A DNA stretch of 64,000 nucleotides from Flavobacteriales bacterium UBA852 (GCA_002295925.1 DBGO01000013.1:186001-250000); one strand, 5' to 3'; counted from the stretch's first letter, positions 1 through 9,906 are shown. Notes: generated from the letters alone by a model not told the origin. Numbers and translations: made by a program.

Positions 1-113
1 TTATTAATGCCTGGAATGAATGGGCAGAAGGGTGTCATTTAGAACCATGTTTAAAATGGCAACATCAATATTTAAACGTAATGAAAGATTTATTTTTAAA
101 AAAGATAGAGTAG
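1..113 (+). CDS. WbsX-type glycan enzyme, C-terminal end only
   Basis: The third frame is open from the window edge to a TAG at 111-113 and encodes about 36 residues beginning INAWNEWAEGCHLEP. The NAWNEWAEG..LEP block is the characteristic near-C-terminal motif of WbsX-like proteins (glycosyltransferase WbsX / GH99-like family), found in O-antigen and capsule clusters. The stop is one base before the start of the MBOAT gene, so the two are probably cotranscribed. The rest of the gene lies upstream of the window. The family call rests on this single motif but fits the context. Confidence 0.7.
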   Translation, partial: INAWNEWAEGCHLEPCLKWQHQYLNVMKDLFLKKIE

Positions 114-114
114 A

Positions 115-1548
115 ATGCTGTTTAATTCCATAGAATTTGCGTTGTTTTTGCCAATAGTTTTTTTCTTTTATTGGTTTGTGTTTAATAAAAACATTAAGCA
201 GCAAAACGCATTATTGCTTTTGGCCAGTTATATATTCTATGGTTGGTGGTCGTGGAAGTATTTAATATTGATATTTATCAGCACTATGGTCGACTTTTTC
301 TCAGGGATAATGTTACAAAAAGAACATAATCGACACAAACGAAAAGTCTATTTATTTATAAGCATATTTTTTAACTTGGGAATGTTGATGTATTTCAAAT
401 ATGCAAATTTCTTTATCGAGAACTTTGTTACAGCATTTACGTTTTTTGGCTATAAGCCCGATATTAAATCGCTCAATATAGTTTTGCCGGTAGGTATCAG
501 TTTTTATACTTTTCAAACCATGAGTTATACGATAGATATTTATCGTAAAAAAATGTTACCCACAAAAGATTTTATTGCTTTTGCAACATTTGTCAGTTTT
601 TTCCCACAATTGGTTGCCGGACCAATAGAAAGAGCAATTCATTTATTACCACAGTTTTTCAAACCCCGAAAATTCGATTATTCGCTTGCCGCAGATGGTA
701 TGAGACAAATTTTATGGGGGGTATTCAAAAAAGTAGTCATTGCTGATACTTGTGCAAAATATGTCGATATTGCCTTTAGTTCGCACGAATCAATGTCAAG
801 CATTGCACTGATAACAGGAGCTGTGTTGTTTGCTTTTCAAATTTATGGCGATTTTTCAGGATATTCTGACGTAGCAATAGGCACAGCCCGTTTATTTGGT
901 TTTGATTTAATGCAAAACTTTGCATTTCCATATTTTTCAAGAGATATTGCCGAGTTTTGGCGAAGGTGGCATATTTCACTTTCAACGTGGTTTCGCGATT
1001 ATGTTTACATTCCACTTGGAGGAAGTCGAGGAACCAAATGGAAACAAGTCAGAAATACTATGGCAGTATTTTTAATCAGTGGGTTTTGGCACGGAGCAAA
1101 TTGGACATTTATTGCTTGGGGATTTTTAAATGCATTATATTTTCTTCCTTTGCTTTTGCTCAACAAAAACCGGCATCATTTAGATGTTGTAGCGTCTGGA
1201 AAAATTTTGCCCAGTATAAAGGAAACCTTTATGATGTTTATCACATTTGGATTAACGGTTTTGGCTTGGATATTTTTTAGGGCACAATCAGTAGCTCAAG
1301 CTGTTGACTATATAAAACACATTTTTGCCGTTGATATGTCGGGTAAAGGGCTTCATGTGCCTAAGTTTTTGTTGTTGGCTTTATTTGTGTTTATTTCTGT
1401 AGAATGGCTCCAACGGCAGCAAAAACACGGATTTTACTTGACCGAACAAATACCCGTACTAATCCGGTGGAGTTCATATATTATACTGGCATTTATTACA
1501 GCATTTTTTATGGGAAAAGCAAATTCATTTATATATTTTCAGTTTTAA
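115..1548 (+). CDS. MBOAT family O-acyltransferase (AlgI/DltB-like)
   Basis: A polytopic membrane protein of 477 residues, the usual length for AlgI-type membrane-bound O-acyltransferases. These move acyl groups, usually acetyl, across the membrane onto an exported polysaccharide. The family signatures are visible: GISFYTFQTMSY near residue 128, FVSFFPQLVAGPIER near 160, a region around residue 285 with FWRRWHISLSTWFRDY, and FWHGANW with the presumed catalytic His326. Hydrophobic segments run through the whole protein. Its stop abuts the ATG of the next gene, which encodes an SGNH-like partner, as in alginate and other O-acetylation modules. The acyl donor and acceptor cannot be read from sequence. 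Confidence 0.92.
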   Translation: MLFNSIEFALFLPIVFFFYWFVFNKNIKQQNALLLLASYIFYGWWSWKYLILIFISTMVDFFSGIMLQKEHNRHKRKVYLFISIFFNLGMLMYFKYANFFIENFVTAFTFFGYKPDIKSLNIVLPVGISFYTFQTMSYTIDIYRKKMLPTKDFIAFATFVSFFPQLVAGPIERAIHLLPQFFKPRKFDYSLAADGMRQILWGVFKKVVIADTCAKYVDIAFSSHESMSSIALITGAVLFAFQIYGDFSGYSDVAIGTARLFGFDLMQNFAFPYFSRDIAEFWRRWHISLSTWFRDYVYIPLGGSRGTKWKQVRNTMAVFLISGFWHGANWTFIAWGFLNALYFLPLLLLNKNRHHLDVVASGKILPSIKETFMMFITFGLTVLAWIFFRAQSVAQAVDYIKHIFAVDMSGKGLHVPKFLLLALFVFISVEWLQRQQKHGFYLTEQIPVLIRWSSYIILAFITAFFMGKANSFIYFQF

Positions 1549-2577
1549 ATGAAAAAATTTATAAAAAATATAGTATTGTTTTTTAGTGTTTATCTGGCTT
1601 TAAGCGGAGGGCTTAAACTCATAACACCTTATTATGTCAATAATCATTGGTTGGCTCCCAAGTTTCATTATATAAAAGAAGCCAAGCAAAATCCAAATAC
1701 TGTATTTTTAGGTTCAAGCAGAATTTACAGACACGTTATTCCCTCGTTGTATGACAGTTTGGTTCAAAATGCCAATTCGTTTAATTTAGGCGCACCTTCA
1801 ACATTTAGTCCGCAAACATACTATTTGCTCGAAAATATAATACATGACAAACAATTTGATTCCTTGAAATATTGCTTTATTGAGTTAACAGGAGTCGATT
1901 CCATTTCCGGTCATTTATTGCATCAACCACAAGCTAATTATTGGCTTTCGCCGGAATATTTTATGTTTTCAATGTCGGCAATTATTGGCAACCCGTATCT
2001 ATCATATCGTTCACGTGCATTAATTTCAAAAAACTATACATTGTCTTTTCTCGATAATATATTAAACTTAGGGCATTATAAAGACATTATTTTAAAACGA
2101 AAGGCATATTTTCGTTTATCTAATACTAAAAACAAGGGCTTTTTATCTCTCGACGATGTTTTAAAAAATGCAACAAGCCAAGAGGTGAAAGAAAAGTTTA
2201 TGGAAAGAAAAATGTCTATTGAACAAAATCCGGAATTATTGAATAAAAGAGCGAAAGCAATATTATCTGCTCATCAACTAAAACAAAAAAAAATCAATCA
2301 AGTCCACTTGAAAAAAATCAATGAATTAATAGATAAGTGTCAATCTGAAAATGTGCAGTTAATATTTGTATTGTTGCCAAAATATTATTCGCTGGAAGCA
2401 ATTAGTTTAATAAGTGCAATCCCAAAAGAAAATGTAATAGATTTGTCCAACCCTGCAGAATATCCCGAATTTTACACAAAAAAATATTCGTTCGATATTG
2501 GTCATTTGAATTATAAAGGAGCAAGAAGGTTAACCCGGACTTTAGCAATAAAATTTAATGAAATAAAAAATGAATAA
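1549..2577 (+). CDS. SGNH-like partner of the MBOAT acyltransferase (AlgX/AlgJ/DltD-like)
   Basis: A 342-residue protein with a hydrophobic N-terminal segment (about residues 5-20) that would anchor or export it. It carries FLGSSRIYRH (nucleophile-type Ser at 56 or 57 in GSSR) and a C-terminal FDIGHLNYKG with Asp316 and His319 spaced as in the Asp-x-x-His of SGNH hydrolases. Such proteins accept the acyl group from an MBOAT protein and transfer it to polymer in the periplasm. The start ATG follows the MBOAT stop directly, and the last 8 bases overlap the next gene, so the three are one transcript. Overall similarity to named AlgX/DltD proteins looks low, so the role rests on motifs plus position. 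Confidence 0.7.
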   Translation: MKKFIKNIVLFFSVYLALSGGLKLITPYYVNNHWLAPKFHYIKEAKQNPNTVFLGSSRIYRHVIPSLYDSLVQNANSFNLGAPSTFSPQTYYLLENIIHDKQFDSLKYCFIELTGVDSISGHLLHQPQANYWLSPEYFMFSMSAIIGNPYLSYRSRALISKNYTLSFLDNILNLGHYKDIILKRKAYFRLSNTKNKGFLSLDDVLKNATSQEVKEKFMERKMSIEQNPELLNKRAKAILSAHQLKQKKINQVHLKKINELIDKCQSENVQLIFVLLPKYYSLEAISLISAIPKENVIDLSNPAEYPEFYTKKYSFDIGHLNYKGARRLTRTLAIKFNEIKNE

Positions 2578-3523
2578 ACCGTTTGTTTCCATAATTATTC
2601 CCAATTACAACCACGCTGCTTTTTTAAAACAACGTACCGACTCAATTCTTCATCAAACCTATACAAATTATGAAATCATTTTATTGGATGATTGCTCAAC
2701 AGACAACAGCAAAGATTTTTTAAAACAATATGAAACAAATGAAAAAGTTTCAGTAATTGATATCAATAAAAAAAACTCCGGTTCTCCGTTTAAACAATGG
2801 AAAAAAGGACTGGAACTTGCAAAAGGAGAATTAATCTGGATTGCCGAAAGTGATGACTATGCCGATGCAAATTTTTTGCAAACAGCCATAAATTCTTTGT
2901 CTAATTGCCAAAGTGCAATATTGTTTTCTTCAGCTTCATTTATTGTAGATGAGAGTGATAACACAAGAGAAAACCCTCTAACAATTAGCTTGTCCTCAGG
3001 GTGTTATAATGGGGCGGAAATCATTAGGCAATTCTTGGTTGACCGCAACAGGATTGTTAATGCTTCGGCATGTGTGTTTAAAAAAGAAGAAGCACTTAAA
3101 CACATAGAACAGATTATTGATTTTAAAATGGTGGGAGATTGGTTATTTTGGGTAGCATTGCTAAGCAAGGGCATGTTTGCCTATTCGGATAAAAAATTGA
3201 ACTATTTTAGAGACACATCTTTCTCTACCCGACAACACTATAATTGGCAAAAAAAAATAACCCGTTTGACCGAAGAATTAAAAGTTTTAGAATTCCTTTT
3301 CAAAAATAAAATAATACGAGAGGAACTATTAAACAAAAGACTGGAAACCATTAAAAACAGGTTGTGTTGGAGTTTTCCGTCGATATTTTCTGCCTTTAAA
3401 TTAAAAGAAGATGATTTAACTTATGAAGGATTTTCAATCGCCAAAAAAGAAATTTTACGTCATTGCTTTGAGTTGAAAATACGTAGTATAAAAAATAAAA
3501 TATTCGGAAAAACTAATCGTTAA
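2570..3523 (+). CDS. Glycosyltransferase family 2
   Basis: A cytoplasmic GT-A fold glycosyltransferase of 317 residues. It begins with VSIIIPNYNHAAFLKQRTDS followed by the nucleotide-binding LLDDCSTDNS, and has an ESDD motif at residues 93-96 in place of the classical DxD that binds metal and nucleotide sugar. The start overlaps the SGNH-like gene by 8 bases. The 3' end overlaps the convergent GT4 gene by 11 bases, so this gene closes the first operon of the cluster. Donor and acceptor sugars are unknown. Confidence 0.9.
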   Translation: MNKPFVSIIIPNYNHAAFLKQRTDSILHQTYTNYEIILLDDCSTDNSKDFLKQYETNEKVSVIDINKKNSGSPFKQWKKGLELAKGELIWIAESDDYADANFLQTAINSLSNCQSAILFSSASFIVDESDNTRENPLTISLSSGCYNGAEIIRQFLVDRNRIVNASACVFKKEEALKHIEQIIDFKMVGDWLFWVALLSKGMFAYSDKKLNYFRDTSFSTRQHYNWQKKITRLTEELKVLEFLFKNKIIREELLNKRLETIKNRLCWSFPSIFSAFKLKEDDLTYEGFSIAKKEILRHCFELKIRSIKNKIFGKTNR

Positions 3524-4673
3524 AAAGAGAATTTAATTGCCGGTGCATATTTTCTAAGCTGTAACTATCGGAAACCAGACGATAGGCATTTGCACTAAGC
3601 TGTTCTCTTAATTTTTCATCTTTTGTAAGTTTTTCAATAGCATTTTTTAATGCTTGATTATCTTTTTCAGGAATAAGAAGTCCTGTTTCATTATTTTTTA
3701 CCACTTCCGGAATACCTGCATGATTGGTAGAAATTACAGCCGTTTTTAATGCCATTGCTTCTAAAATGGCGTTAGGCAATCCTTCGGAATCTCCGGAGGT
3801 TGAAACACGACTGTTGAGAACAAAAATATCGGCACCCTTTACAAACGCCATCAATTCTTGCTGAGGCTTGGCTCCATGTAAAAAAACAGACAAGTCTTTA
3901 TTGTTTTCGGCAAATTCTTTTATTGTTTGGTATTCTTCGCCATCCCCTACAATATGAAGTTCGGTTTTTTGTTTTAAATCCGGGCTCAAATCCAAGTAGG
4001 ATTTCATTAAATCTAAAACACCTTTTTTCTCGGTTAATCTGCCGGCATGTATAATCTTAATTTTCTTCGATGGGTATTGATGCGCTTTAATTTGTTTGAT
4101 TTTACTCATATCAACACCATAGGGTATTACTTTTTCTATAATGTTATTATGCGGTAAAACAGCGGCAATATTTTCTTTTAAAACATTAGTGCAATATATA
4201 AAAGTAGGGTTGAAGTTAATCAATTGAGATAATCGGCTAATGTATCTTTTATCAGCTAATTGTTTTGAAGCATCGTATCCATGAAAAGCAACATATAATT
4301 TAAGATAAGGTAAAACTTTGAGTATTTCAATCAATTTTACTGCATTTGTACCGTAGTGTGCATAGATATATTCAATGTTGTTTTCTTTTATAAAATCAAT
4401 TAATTTCTTTTGTGAAGAATAGGGTAAAAAATAAGGATGATTTTCGCCTCGTCGAATTAATTTCGATTTAATTCTGTCCGATAGATTAACCGGAATATTA
4501 TTATAAGTGAATAGTGCTTTAATAAAATCTTTAGGATAAATATTGTCATTTAAAGATTCTGTAGCCGCAAGGAAAATGGAATTGTCAGTTGAAAGAGCTT
4601 TTGTTTGATTGTAAATAAAAGTCTCGGAAACAGGTGCAAATTTAGAGGTAAATACTAATATGTTTTTTTTCAT
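3513..4673 (-). CDS. Glycosyltransferase family 4
   Basis: A 386-residue GT-B glycosyltransferase. The C-terminal Rossmann domain begins near residue 205 with IIHAGRLTEKKG, contains a nucleotide-sugar-binding segment DSEGLPNAILEAMA (E-x7-E type), and is followed by ISTNHAGIPEVV. The N-terminal domain starts ILVFTSKFAPVSETFIYNQT, typical of colanic-acid-type (WcaL-like) transferases. It runs against the surrounding glycan operon and its start is just beyond a terminator that ends the T9SS gene upstream on the same strand, so it needs its own promoter or read-through. The acceptor is unknown. Confidence 0.9.
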   Translation of the reverse strand: MKKNILVFTSKFAPVSETFIYNQTKALSTDNSIFLAATESLNDNIYPKDFIKALFTYNNIPVNLSDRIKSKLIRRGENHPYFLPYSSQKKLIDFIKENNIEYIYAHYGTNAVKLIEILKVLPYLKLYVAFHGYDASKQLADKRYISRLSQLINFNPTFIYCTNVLKENIAAVLPHNNIIEKVIPYGVDMSKIKQIKAHQYPSKKIKIIHAGRLTEKKGVLDLMKSYLDLSPDLKQKTELHIVGDGEEYQTIKEFAENNKDLSVFLHGAKPQQELMAFVKGADIFVLNSRVSTSGDSEGLPNAILEAMALKTAVISTNHAGIPEVVKNNETGLLIPEKDNQALKNAIEKLTKDEKLREQLSANAYRLVSDSYSLENMHRQLNSLFND

Positions 4674-4705
4674 ATAAAAAACTCCTACTGCAAAAGTAGG
4701 AGTTT
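4674..4705 (-). terminator. Rho-independent terminator of the T9SS cargo gene
   Basis: On the minus strand ACTCCTACT pairs with AGTAGGAGT (arms 4695-4703 and 4681-4689) around a 5-base loop, followed by a run of six T (complement of 4675-4680). It lies 26 bases past the stop of the minus-strand gene at 4731-7742 and just before the ATG of the GT4 gene. Confidence 0.8.
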
Positions 4706-4730
4706 AAAAGGATTTATTGAATTTAAACGG

Positions 4731-7700
4731 TTATTTGTTTATTGCCAGTTTATGGGTTTCTACTTGGTTTGCTTTAATAATCTTAACAAAATAGGTACCT
4801 GAAGAAATGCCGGTTGGCATATCAAACCGGACAAAGTTCTGAGAAACATTTTGTTTGTTTAATATCACTCTTCCTTGCACATCTATTACAATTATTTGAG
4901 CTGTTTCCTCAGCATTTTTTTCCATTTTTATGTTAATGCTGTTACTTGAAACAAACACAAGGTCTCTAGTATTATTAATGTCGGAAGGAGTGTCCGATAA
5001 CCTCAAGGCAAATCTCCCGGTATAATCTCCTTTGGTTAGATAAAGTTCAATGTCTTCATTATCTTCTAAATTATAAACCTTGTGATTGAACTTATCTATC
5101 AATTCAATATAGTTATAATTTTCTTTTATATAATCAATGTTTTCTGTGGATATTGTTTTTATTCCGTCCATTTTAACGGAAACATACAAAGGAATTTCTA
5201 AAGTGTGTTGTTTAGTATTAATATAGTTAAGCATTAAGTTTTTATTTGCTTGTTCATCTACAAAAGTGAAAACCGGTGCTTTTTTGTTTTTACTGGGGAG
5301 CAAAGTAGCATCTTTTCCGGCATCATATCCGGCAAAAGCAGAAATATCTTTACGTAAATAACATGTTTGATAATATCCTGAAGCATCTTCTTTAAAAGTT
5401 AAAGCAAATGACTCTATTCCGTTTCCGTTTTTATAGAAAGTACTGGAATTTGAAGCTATTTTACAATTTTCGGTAAAAGTTGCCGACGGATTGTTTGCTG
5501 ATACCTGCACCCAAAAACCTTGCATAGGAGGAATGGCAACATTTCCCGAATTGTGTAAAACATAGTTTCCTGCGGAAGCTTCATAAATCCATACTTCATT
5601 AGGCAAGCCTGATTTTGTTACGCTTGACCATTCTATCCAGCTCATGTACGGATTACCTAACAAAGCCCACTCACCGGCATTTGAAGGTAGGTATGGATCA
5701 GCACTTATATCTCCGTAATTAGGAATGCCAAATGCATAAAATTTTCCGCCGTCATAAGTGTATTCATTATCAGCCAACCATATTTCAAACCCTTCACCGG
5801 GATTAAGAACCCTAGATGTTGTCTTCACAGTATCATATTGTTGAGTTGAAGCATTAAAGGAATATGCGGAATAAAAGATAACGCCATTTTCATCTGTTGC
5901 ATTTCCATCATTACCGCCTATGCCGCTAAAATATAATTCTTTATCTAAAGTGCTAAATTTGTCTGCTTGTACAGCTGAAGAAATATCAGCCCAAGCAGCC
6001 GAGCGTGATGATATATATCTGACGGTTCTGATATTACCTCCAAATGGGTTAGAATATGAAATTTTATCTATAAAACTTGTTTGTGTTGAACTAGAGTAAA
6101 AAACAAACTGATAAGTTGAGGAGTTTAAAAAGCGTCCATTAGAACTATATCTATTTAAAACCCCTATATTACCAAATATTTGCTCTACAGTATTACTGTA
6201 TACTTGTTTATAATTATATATATCGAATCGAGGAGACATACTATTATTTGTAATCTTTTGTTTTGATGCCCCCGAAAATCTAATTGTACCTTGAGAGGCA
6301 TCAAAATTTCCATTTATAATTATATCCCCTTTTACCGAAAGAGTGTTAGAATATAAGTTAAGATTACTATTTGAATTTATTTTTATATTTAATATACTCT
6401 CATAATTTCTGTTAATATTTACAGTATGTCCTGAAGAAACAGTCACAGAAACTGTTGAGTCCGGGATGCAGTTACAAGACCAGGTTGATGGATCTTCCCA
6501 ATTTCCTGATTGTACAGAATAAATCTCATAAGATTTATTCATTAAAGTAAAATAAAGGTATGGCAACCGGATATTTGAAAACGTTACGGTATTATTACTT
6601 GAATTAAAAACTCCCGGGCCTATTAAACTCTGGCCGCCGTCCGAAAAAACCCCATTATCATCAGCTATAATGTAATATTGATTGTTATCCGTTCCAAAAC
6701 CGTTTGTTCCCAAATAAAATGTTATTGAATAATTGCCAATATTTCCCGTCTCTTGCCATTTCCAAACTCTATTCCATCTGCCGCCGGTAGAAGTGTTTAG
6801 AGGGATGTCACTAACAACGGATAAATCGTTATTATTATGACCAATAAATAAAAATTCGCCGTCATTTAATGATGTGGGAGCATATATTTCAACTTCTCCT
6901 GTGCCTTTCGAGTCTGTATGAGATTGACCGTTTATTTGTCCAATACCACATACTTCATGAAAATATTGATTTGAGTTGTAATATATATCTCTAAAACTGG
7001 AGGTTATTTGGTACTTATTTGCCAAATAATTGTTTACAATAATACGTTGTGCGTTATTTATTTCTGTGTTATAAACAATTATTTCCGAAATTTTTCCATT
7101 TATAAAGTTTCGATATTGTGATAATCCATCACTATAATTTGCACCAACCACCGAGCGAGATTTTGTTGGAAACCCAGGGTATGTAGTGTTTGTAAAAATA
7201 TTATTAGTGCCGAGCTCCAGAGTATTAACATTATGATTGACAATTACATTTAAGCAAAACGGAGAGTTAAATGACACTATCCCAGCACTTTTAAATATAT
7301 TAGTATACCAAAACCCACATTTACCATGGTAATAAGAGTTTAAGTTAGCGCCATCAGAAACATAAGCTAACTGAGCACTGTGTATTGCATTTCCTGTTAC
7401 TTCATTTATCATAAATACAGATTGTTCCGTACTACTAATATGATTAGTTAAATCAAGGTAATCATCAACCCCGTCAAATGTAATACCAGGCTTACCATTT
7501 ATGGCAGAGACAAGATAAGTAGGTTGATTGGTTGAATTTGACTGTATCGCATCATTGCTGTTGCCCGAAATATCCGGCCAATTAGAAACAGGGTCTCCAT
7601 TGTTTAGGTTTAATTGTGAAGCATCCAGCCAAAGGACATTTGTAGAGGCGTCTCCTACTCCTCCGGGACCTGTTTGAGAGTAGAGAGTATAAGATAAACT

Positions 7701-7742
7701 TATTAATGCTGTTAAAATGGGATATTGTAATAGTGTTTTCAT
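4731..7742 (-). CDS. T9SS type A sorting domain protein with LamG-like N-terminal domain
   Basis: A secreted protein of 1003 residues. An N-terminal signal peptide ends near TLYSQTGPGG. Residues about 30-250 form a concanavalin/LamG-like domain (VLWLDASQLNLNNGDPVSNW ... GKPGITFDGVDDYLDL). A middle section around residues 255-400 resembles the DUF8202-type module that often follows such domains (FHEVCGIGQINGQSHTDSKG). The last ~80 residues are a T9SS type A sorting domain with IIVIDVQGRVILN and the terminal GTYFVKIIKANQVETHKLAINK region. The protein should cross the outer membrane by T9SS and be cleaved and anchored or released. It is read on the minus strand inside the glycan locus and has its own terminator. 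Its function is unknown; adhesion or glycan binding is only a guess from the lectin-like fold. Confidence 0.85.
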   Translation of the reverse strand: MKTLLQYPILTALISLSYTLYSQTGPGGVGDASTNVLWLDASQLNLNNGDPVSNWPDISGNSNDAIQSNSTNQPTYLVSAINGKPGITFDGVDDYLDLTNHISSTEQSVFMINEVTGNAIHSAQLAYVSDGANLNSYYHGKCGFWYTNIFKSAGIVSFNSPFCLNVIVNHNVNTLELGTNNIFTNTTYPGFPTKSRSVVGANYSDGLSQYRNFINGKISEIIVYNTEINNAQRIIVNNYLANKYQITSSFRDIYYNSNQYFHEVCGIGQINGQSHTDSKGTGEVEIYAPTSLNDGEFLFIGHNNNDLSVVSDIPLNTSTGGRWNRVWKWQETGNIGNYSITFYLGTNGFGTDNNQYYIIADDNGVFSDGGQSLIGPGVFNSSNNTVTFSNIRLPYLYFTLMNKSYEIYSVQSGNWEDPSTWSCNCIPDSTVSVTVSSGHTVNINRNYESILNIKINSNSNLNLYSNTLSVKGDIIINGNFDASQGTIRFSGASKQKITNNSMSPRFDIYNYKQVYSNTVEQIFGNIGVLNRYSSNGRFLNSSTYQFVFYSSSTQTSFIDKISYSNPFGGNIRTVRYISSRSAAWADISSAVQADKFSTLDKELYFSGIGGNDGNATDENGVIFYSAYSFNASTQQYDTVKTTSRVLNPGEGFEIWLADNEYTYDGGKFYAFGIPNYGDISADPYLPSNAGEWALLGNPYMSWIEWSSVTKSGLPNEVWIYEASAGNYVLHNSGNVAIPPMQGFWVQVSANNPSATFTENCKIASNSSTFYKNGNGIESFALTFKEDASGYYQTCYLRKDISAFAGYDAGKDATLLPSKNKKAPVFTFVDEQANKNLMLNYINTKQHTLEIPLYVSVKMDGIKTISTENIDYIKENYNYIELIDKFNHKVYNLEDNEDIELYLTKGDYTGRFALRLSDTPSDINNTRDLVFVSSNSINIKMEKNAEETAQIIVIDVQGRVILNKQNVSQNFVRFDMPTGISSGTYFVKIIKANQVETHKLAINK

Positions 7743-7881
7743 AATCTGCGATTTTTGTATTTGTAAAAATAAATCTAATTTAGGAGCACTTTATTACTTG
7801 TTAAGTAGTAAAGCGAATGGGTAAAAATACGTATTTTTATTTTTATCTTGAAATTCACATAGTGTAATTACGTGATTATTA

Positions 7882-8844
7882 ATGAATAAGTTGCAACAAA
7901 AAGCGTGTTTTCCGTTGGTTTCTATCATTATACCAAACTATAATAGTTCGGAGATGGTAAAACATACACTAAATAGTTGTTTAAATCAGTCATATCCTAA
8001 TGTAGAAATTATTGTTGTAGATGATTTTTCGACAGATGAAAGTATTAATCTTATAAAAGATTTTCAGAAAAGATATCCAAATAAAGTTTTCTTATTTAAA
8101 AACACTAAGAAAGGAGGTAATTGTGCCCGAATATATGGATTAAAAAAGAGTAAGGGTGAGTATATACAATGGCTTGACAGTGATGATGTTATTGAAAAAA
8201 ATAAGATAAAAAGGCAAATGGAAACCCTTATTAAAACTAATGCCGATTCAGTATATTCTGATTTTAAAATTGACACATACCAAAATAAAAAAGTAATAAT
8301 TTCAGAAGAAATTAAAAAATCACAATATGATGACTTTTTAGAGCAAATTTTAATGGATGATTGGAGTCCGCTACATAATTATCTGTTTAAACGAAAATTA
8401 GTTGAACAAACCATTAACCATAATGGCTGGAATGAAAAAACAAAAGTTTTGCAAGACCGGGAATTTGTAACTATTGCAGCAATATTGGGAGGGAAGTTTA
8501 TTTATGAACCGGGGGTTTATAGCATATATAATCGGTGGAAAAGGAATAGTACGTCTCAAAGTTTTAAAGATAAAACACGCGAAAGAATAAAACAGTTAAT
8601 ACAACTTAATCTTAGGTTTTATGAATTGATAGATAGTTTTTATAAAGATTCAGTAAAAAAACAAAAATATATTGAAATATTGGATGCAGAAATGTGGGAG
8701 TGCTTATTTTACTTTCCTAATCAAAAATTAAATCGTACATTAATTTTTCGTAAAAGTATGCTCAAAAGATTTTCTGTGAAAAAAAAATTATTTTTCCCAA
8801 TTTTATATTTTTATCGGGGTTTTTATAAATTATTAACTCGCTAA
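7882..8844 (+). CDS. Glycosyltransferase family 2
   Basis: A 320-residue GT-A transferase with N-terminal FPLVSIIIPNYNSSEMVKHT, VVDDFSTDES and the metal-binding WLDSDDV motif near residue 95. The C-terminal third (LQDREFVTIAA, YNRWKRNSTSQSF) is typical of GT2 enzymes of polysaccharide clusters. It opens the second plus-strand run of the cluster after 139 bases that separate it from the divergent T9SS gene and must hold promoters for both directions. No clear promoter box was recognised there. Confidence 0.9.
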   Translation: MNKLQQKACFPLVSIIIPNYNSSEMVKHTLNSCLNQSYPNVEIIVVDDFSTDESINLIKDFQKRYPNKVFLFKNTKKGGNCARIYGLKKSKGEYIQWLDSDDVIEKNKIKRQMETLIKTNADSVYSDFKIDTYQNKKVIISEEIKKSQYDDFLEQILMDDWSPLHNYLFKRKLVEQTINHNGWNEKTKVLQDREFVTIAAILGGKFIYEPGVYSIYNRWKRNSTSQSFKDKTRERIKQLIQLNLRFYELIDSFYKDSVKKQKYIEILDAEMWECLFYFPNQKLNRTLIFRKSMLKRFSVKKKLFFPILYFYRGFYKLLTR

Positions 8845-8877
8845 TAATACTTTTACATTATAAAAAAAGACTAATTC

Positions 8878-9906
8878 ATGAAATTATTAATTATTAGTGA
8901 TTTATCGCCTTACGCTTTAGCCAACTCTTATGTGCGCACAATTCAAAATGATTTTCCTGCTATCAATTTATTGATATTTGACATATTACATGAACAAAAT
9001 AAATATATAAAATTAAAACCTTTTGGCAACTATTTTCATCGTTTTGTGCCCGTTGAAGCATGGGTAAGAAAAGTAAACCGGGAGCTGTCGGTTTTTATAA
9101 GAAAAAACAAACCAGACTTAATAGTTGTTTTTGGTAACAGCCCAGTACAATATAGTACATACGCTTTTGTTAAATCCCTTTTTGATATTCCCGTAGTTTT
9201 ATATTGGCCCGATACACTTACCAATTTAGAACAAAATCAATACAACATAGCGCCGTTTGTTGATGTATTATTTTCGTATAGTGATTCTATTCGAAAATCA
9301 TTTCATATTATGGGTTATAAAAATACCTGTTTTTTACCTTTTGCTTATGATCCATATTACATGGGCAATGGTGAAAGTATTAGCTCAACAATGGTTAAAT
9401 ACGATATTAGTTTTATTGGAGGACACAGGCCGGAAAGAGAAGAAATAATGTCAGAAATAATTCATCATTTTCCTTCCTTGAATATTAAAATAAGAGGTCC
9501 TTATTGGAAACGGGATTTAAAAGATAAACGATTAAGAAAATTTATTACCGAAAAGCCGTTGTTTGGTAAACAGTATGCCGATTTTTTTCGATCTACGAAA
9601 ATAAACATTAACATTATAGATGATACTAACTACCCCGGAGCAAATATGCGTTTTTTTGAAATAATGGGTGCAGGTGGCTTGCAATTGTCTTCAACATGTC
9701 CTGAAATGGAAAATATTTTTGTAGATAAGCAAGATGTTGTATATTTTCATTCAAAAGAAAGTCTGGTTGAAAAAATAGATTTTTTACTGAAAAACCCCGA
9801 CAAGGCAAATTTAATACGTGAAAACGGGTTTAACAAAGTACAAAAAAGCCACACGTATAAACATAGAACAGAAACTATGTTGAACCAATTAAATATTACC
9901 GTTTGA
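8878..9906 (+). CDS. CgeB-like glycosyltransferase
   Basis: A 342-residue protein with GT-B organisation. The N-terminal half contains KPDLIVVFGNSPVQYS and VVLYWPDTLTN. The C-terminal half has ISFIGGHRPEREE, the core segment NYPGANMRFFEIMGAGGLQL and SHTYKHRTETML, which together are the signature of the CgeB / DUF3880-type glycosyltransferases that modify spore, flagellar or surface glycans. The last bases of its stop are shared with the ATG of the next gene (TGATG at 9904-9908), a translational coupling arrangement. The sugar transferred is unknown. Confidence 0.8.
   Translation: MKLLIISDLSPYALANSYVRTIQNDFPAINLLIFDILHEQNKYIKLKPFGNYFHRFVPVEAWVRKVNRELSVFIRKNKPDLIVVFGNSPVQYSTYAFVKSLFDIPVVLYWPDTLTNLEQNQYNIAPFVDVLFSYSDSIRKSFHIMGYKNTCFLPFAYDPYYMGNGESISSTMVKYDISFIGGHRPEREEIMSEIIHHFPSLNIKIRGPYWKRDLKDKRLRKFITEKPLFGKQYADFFRSTKININIIDDTNYPGANMRFFEIMGAGGLQLSSTCPEMENIFVDKQDVVYFHSKESLVEKIDFLLKNPDKANLIRENGFNKVQKSHTYKHRTETMLNQLNITV

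Noticed and set aside
957..1280. Alternative plus-strand frame inside the MBOAT gene
   Set aside because: It is out of frame with conserved MBOAT motifs and has no family character.
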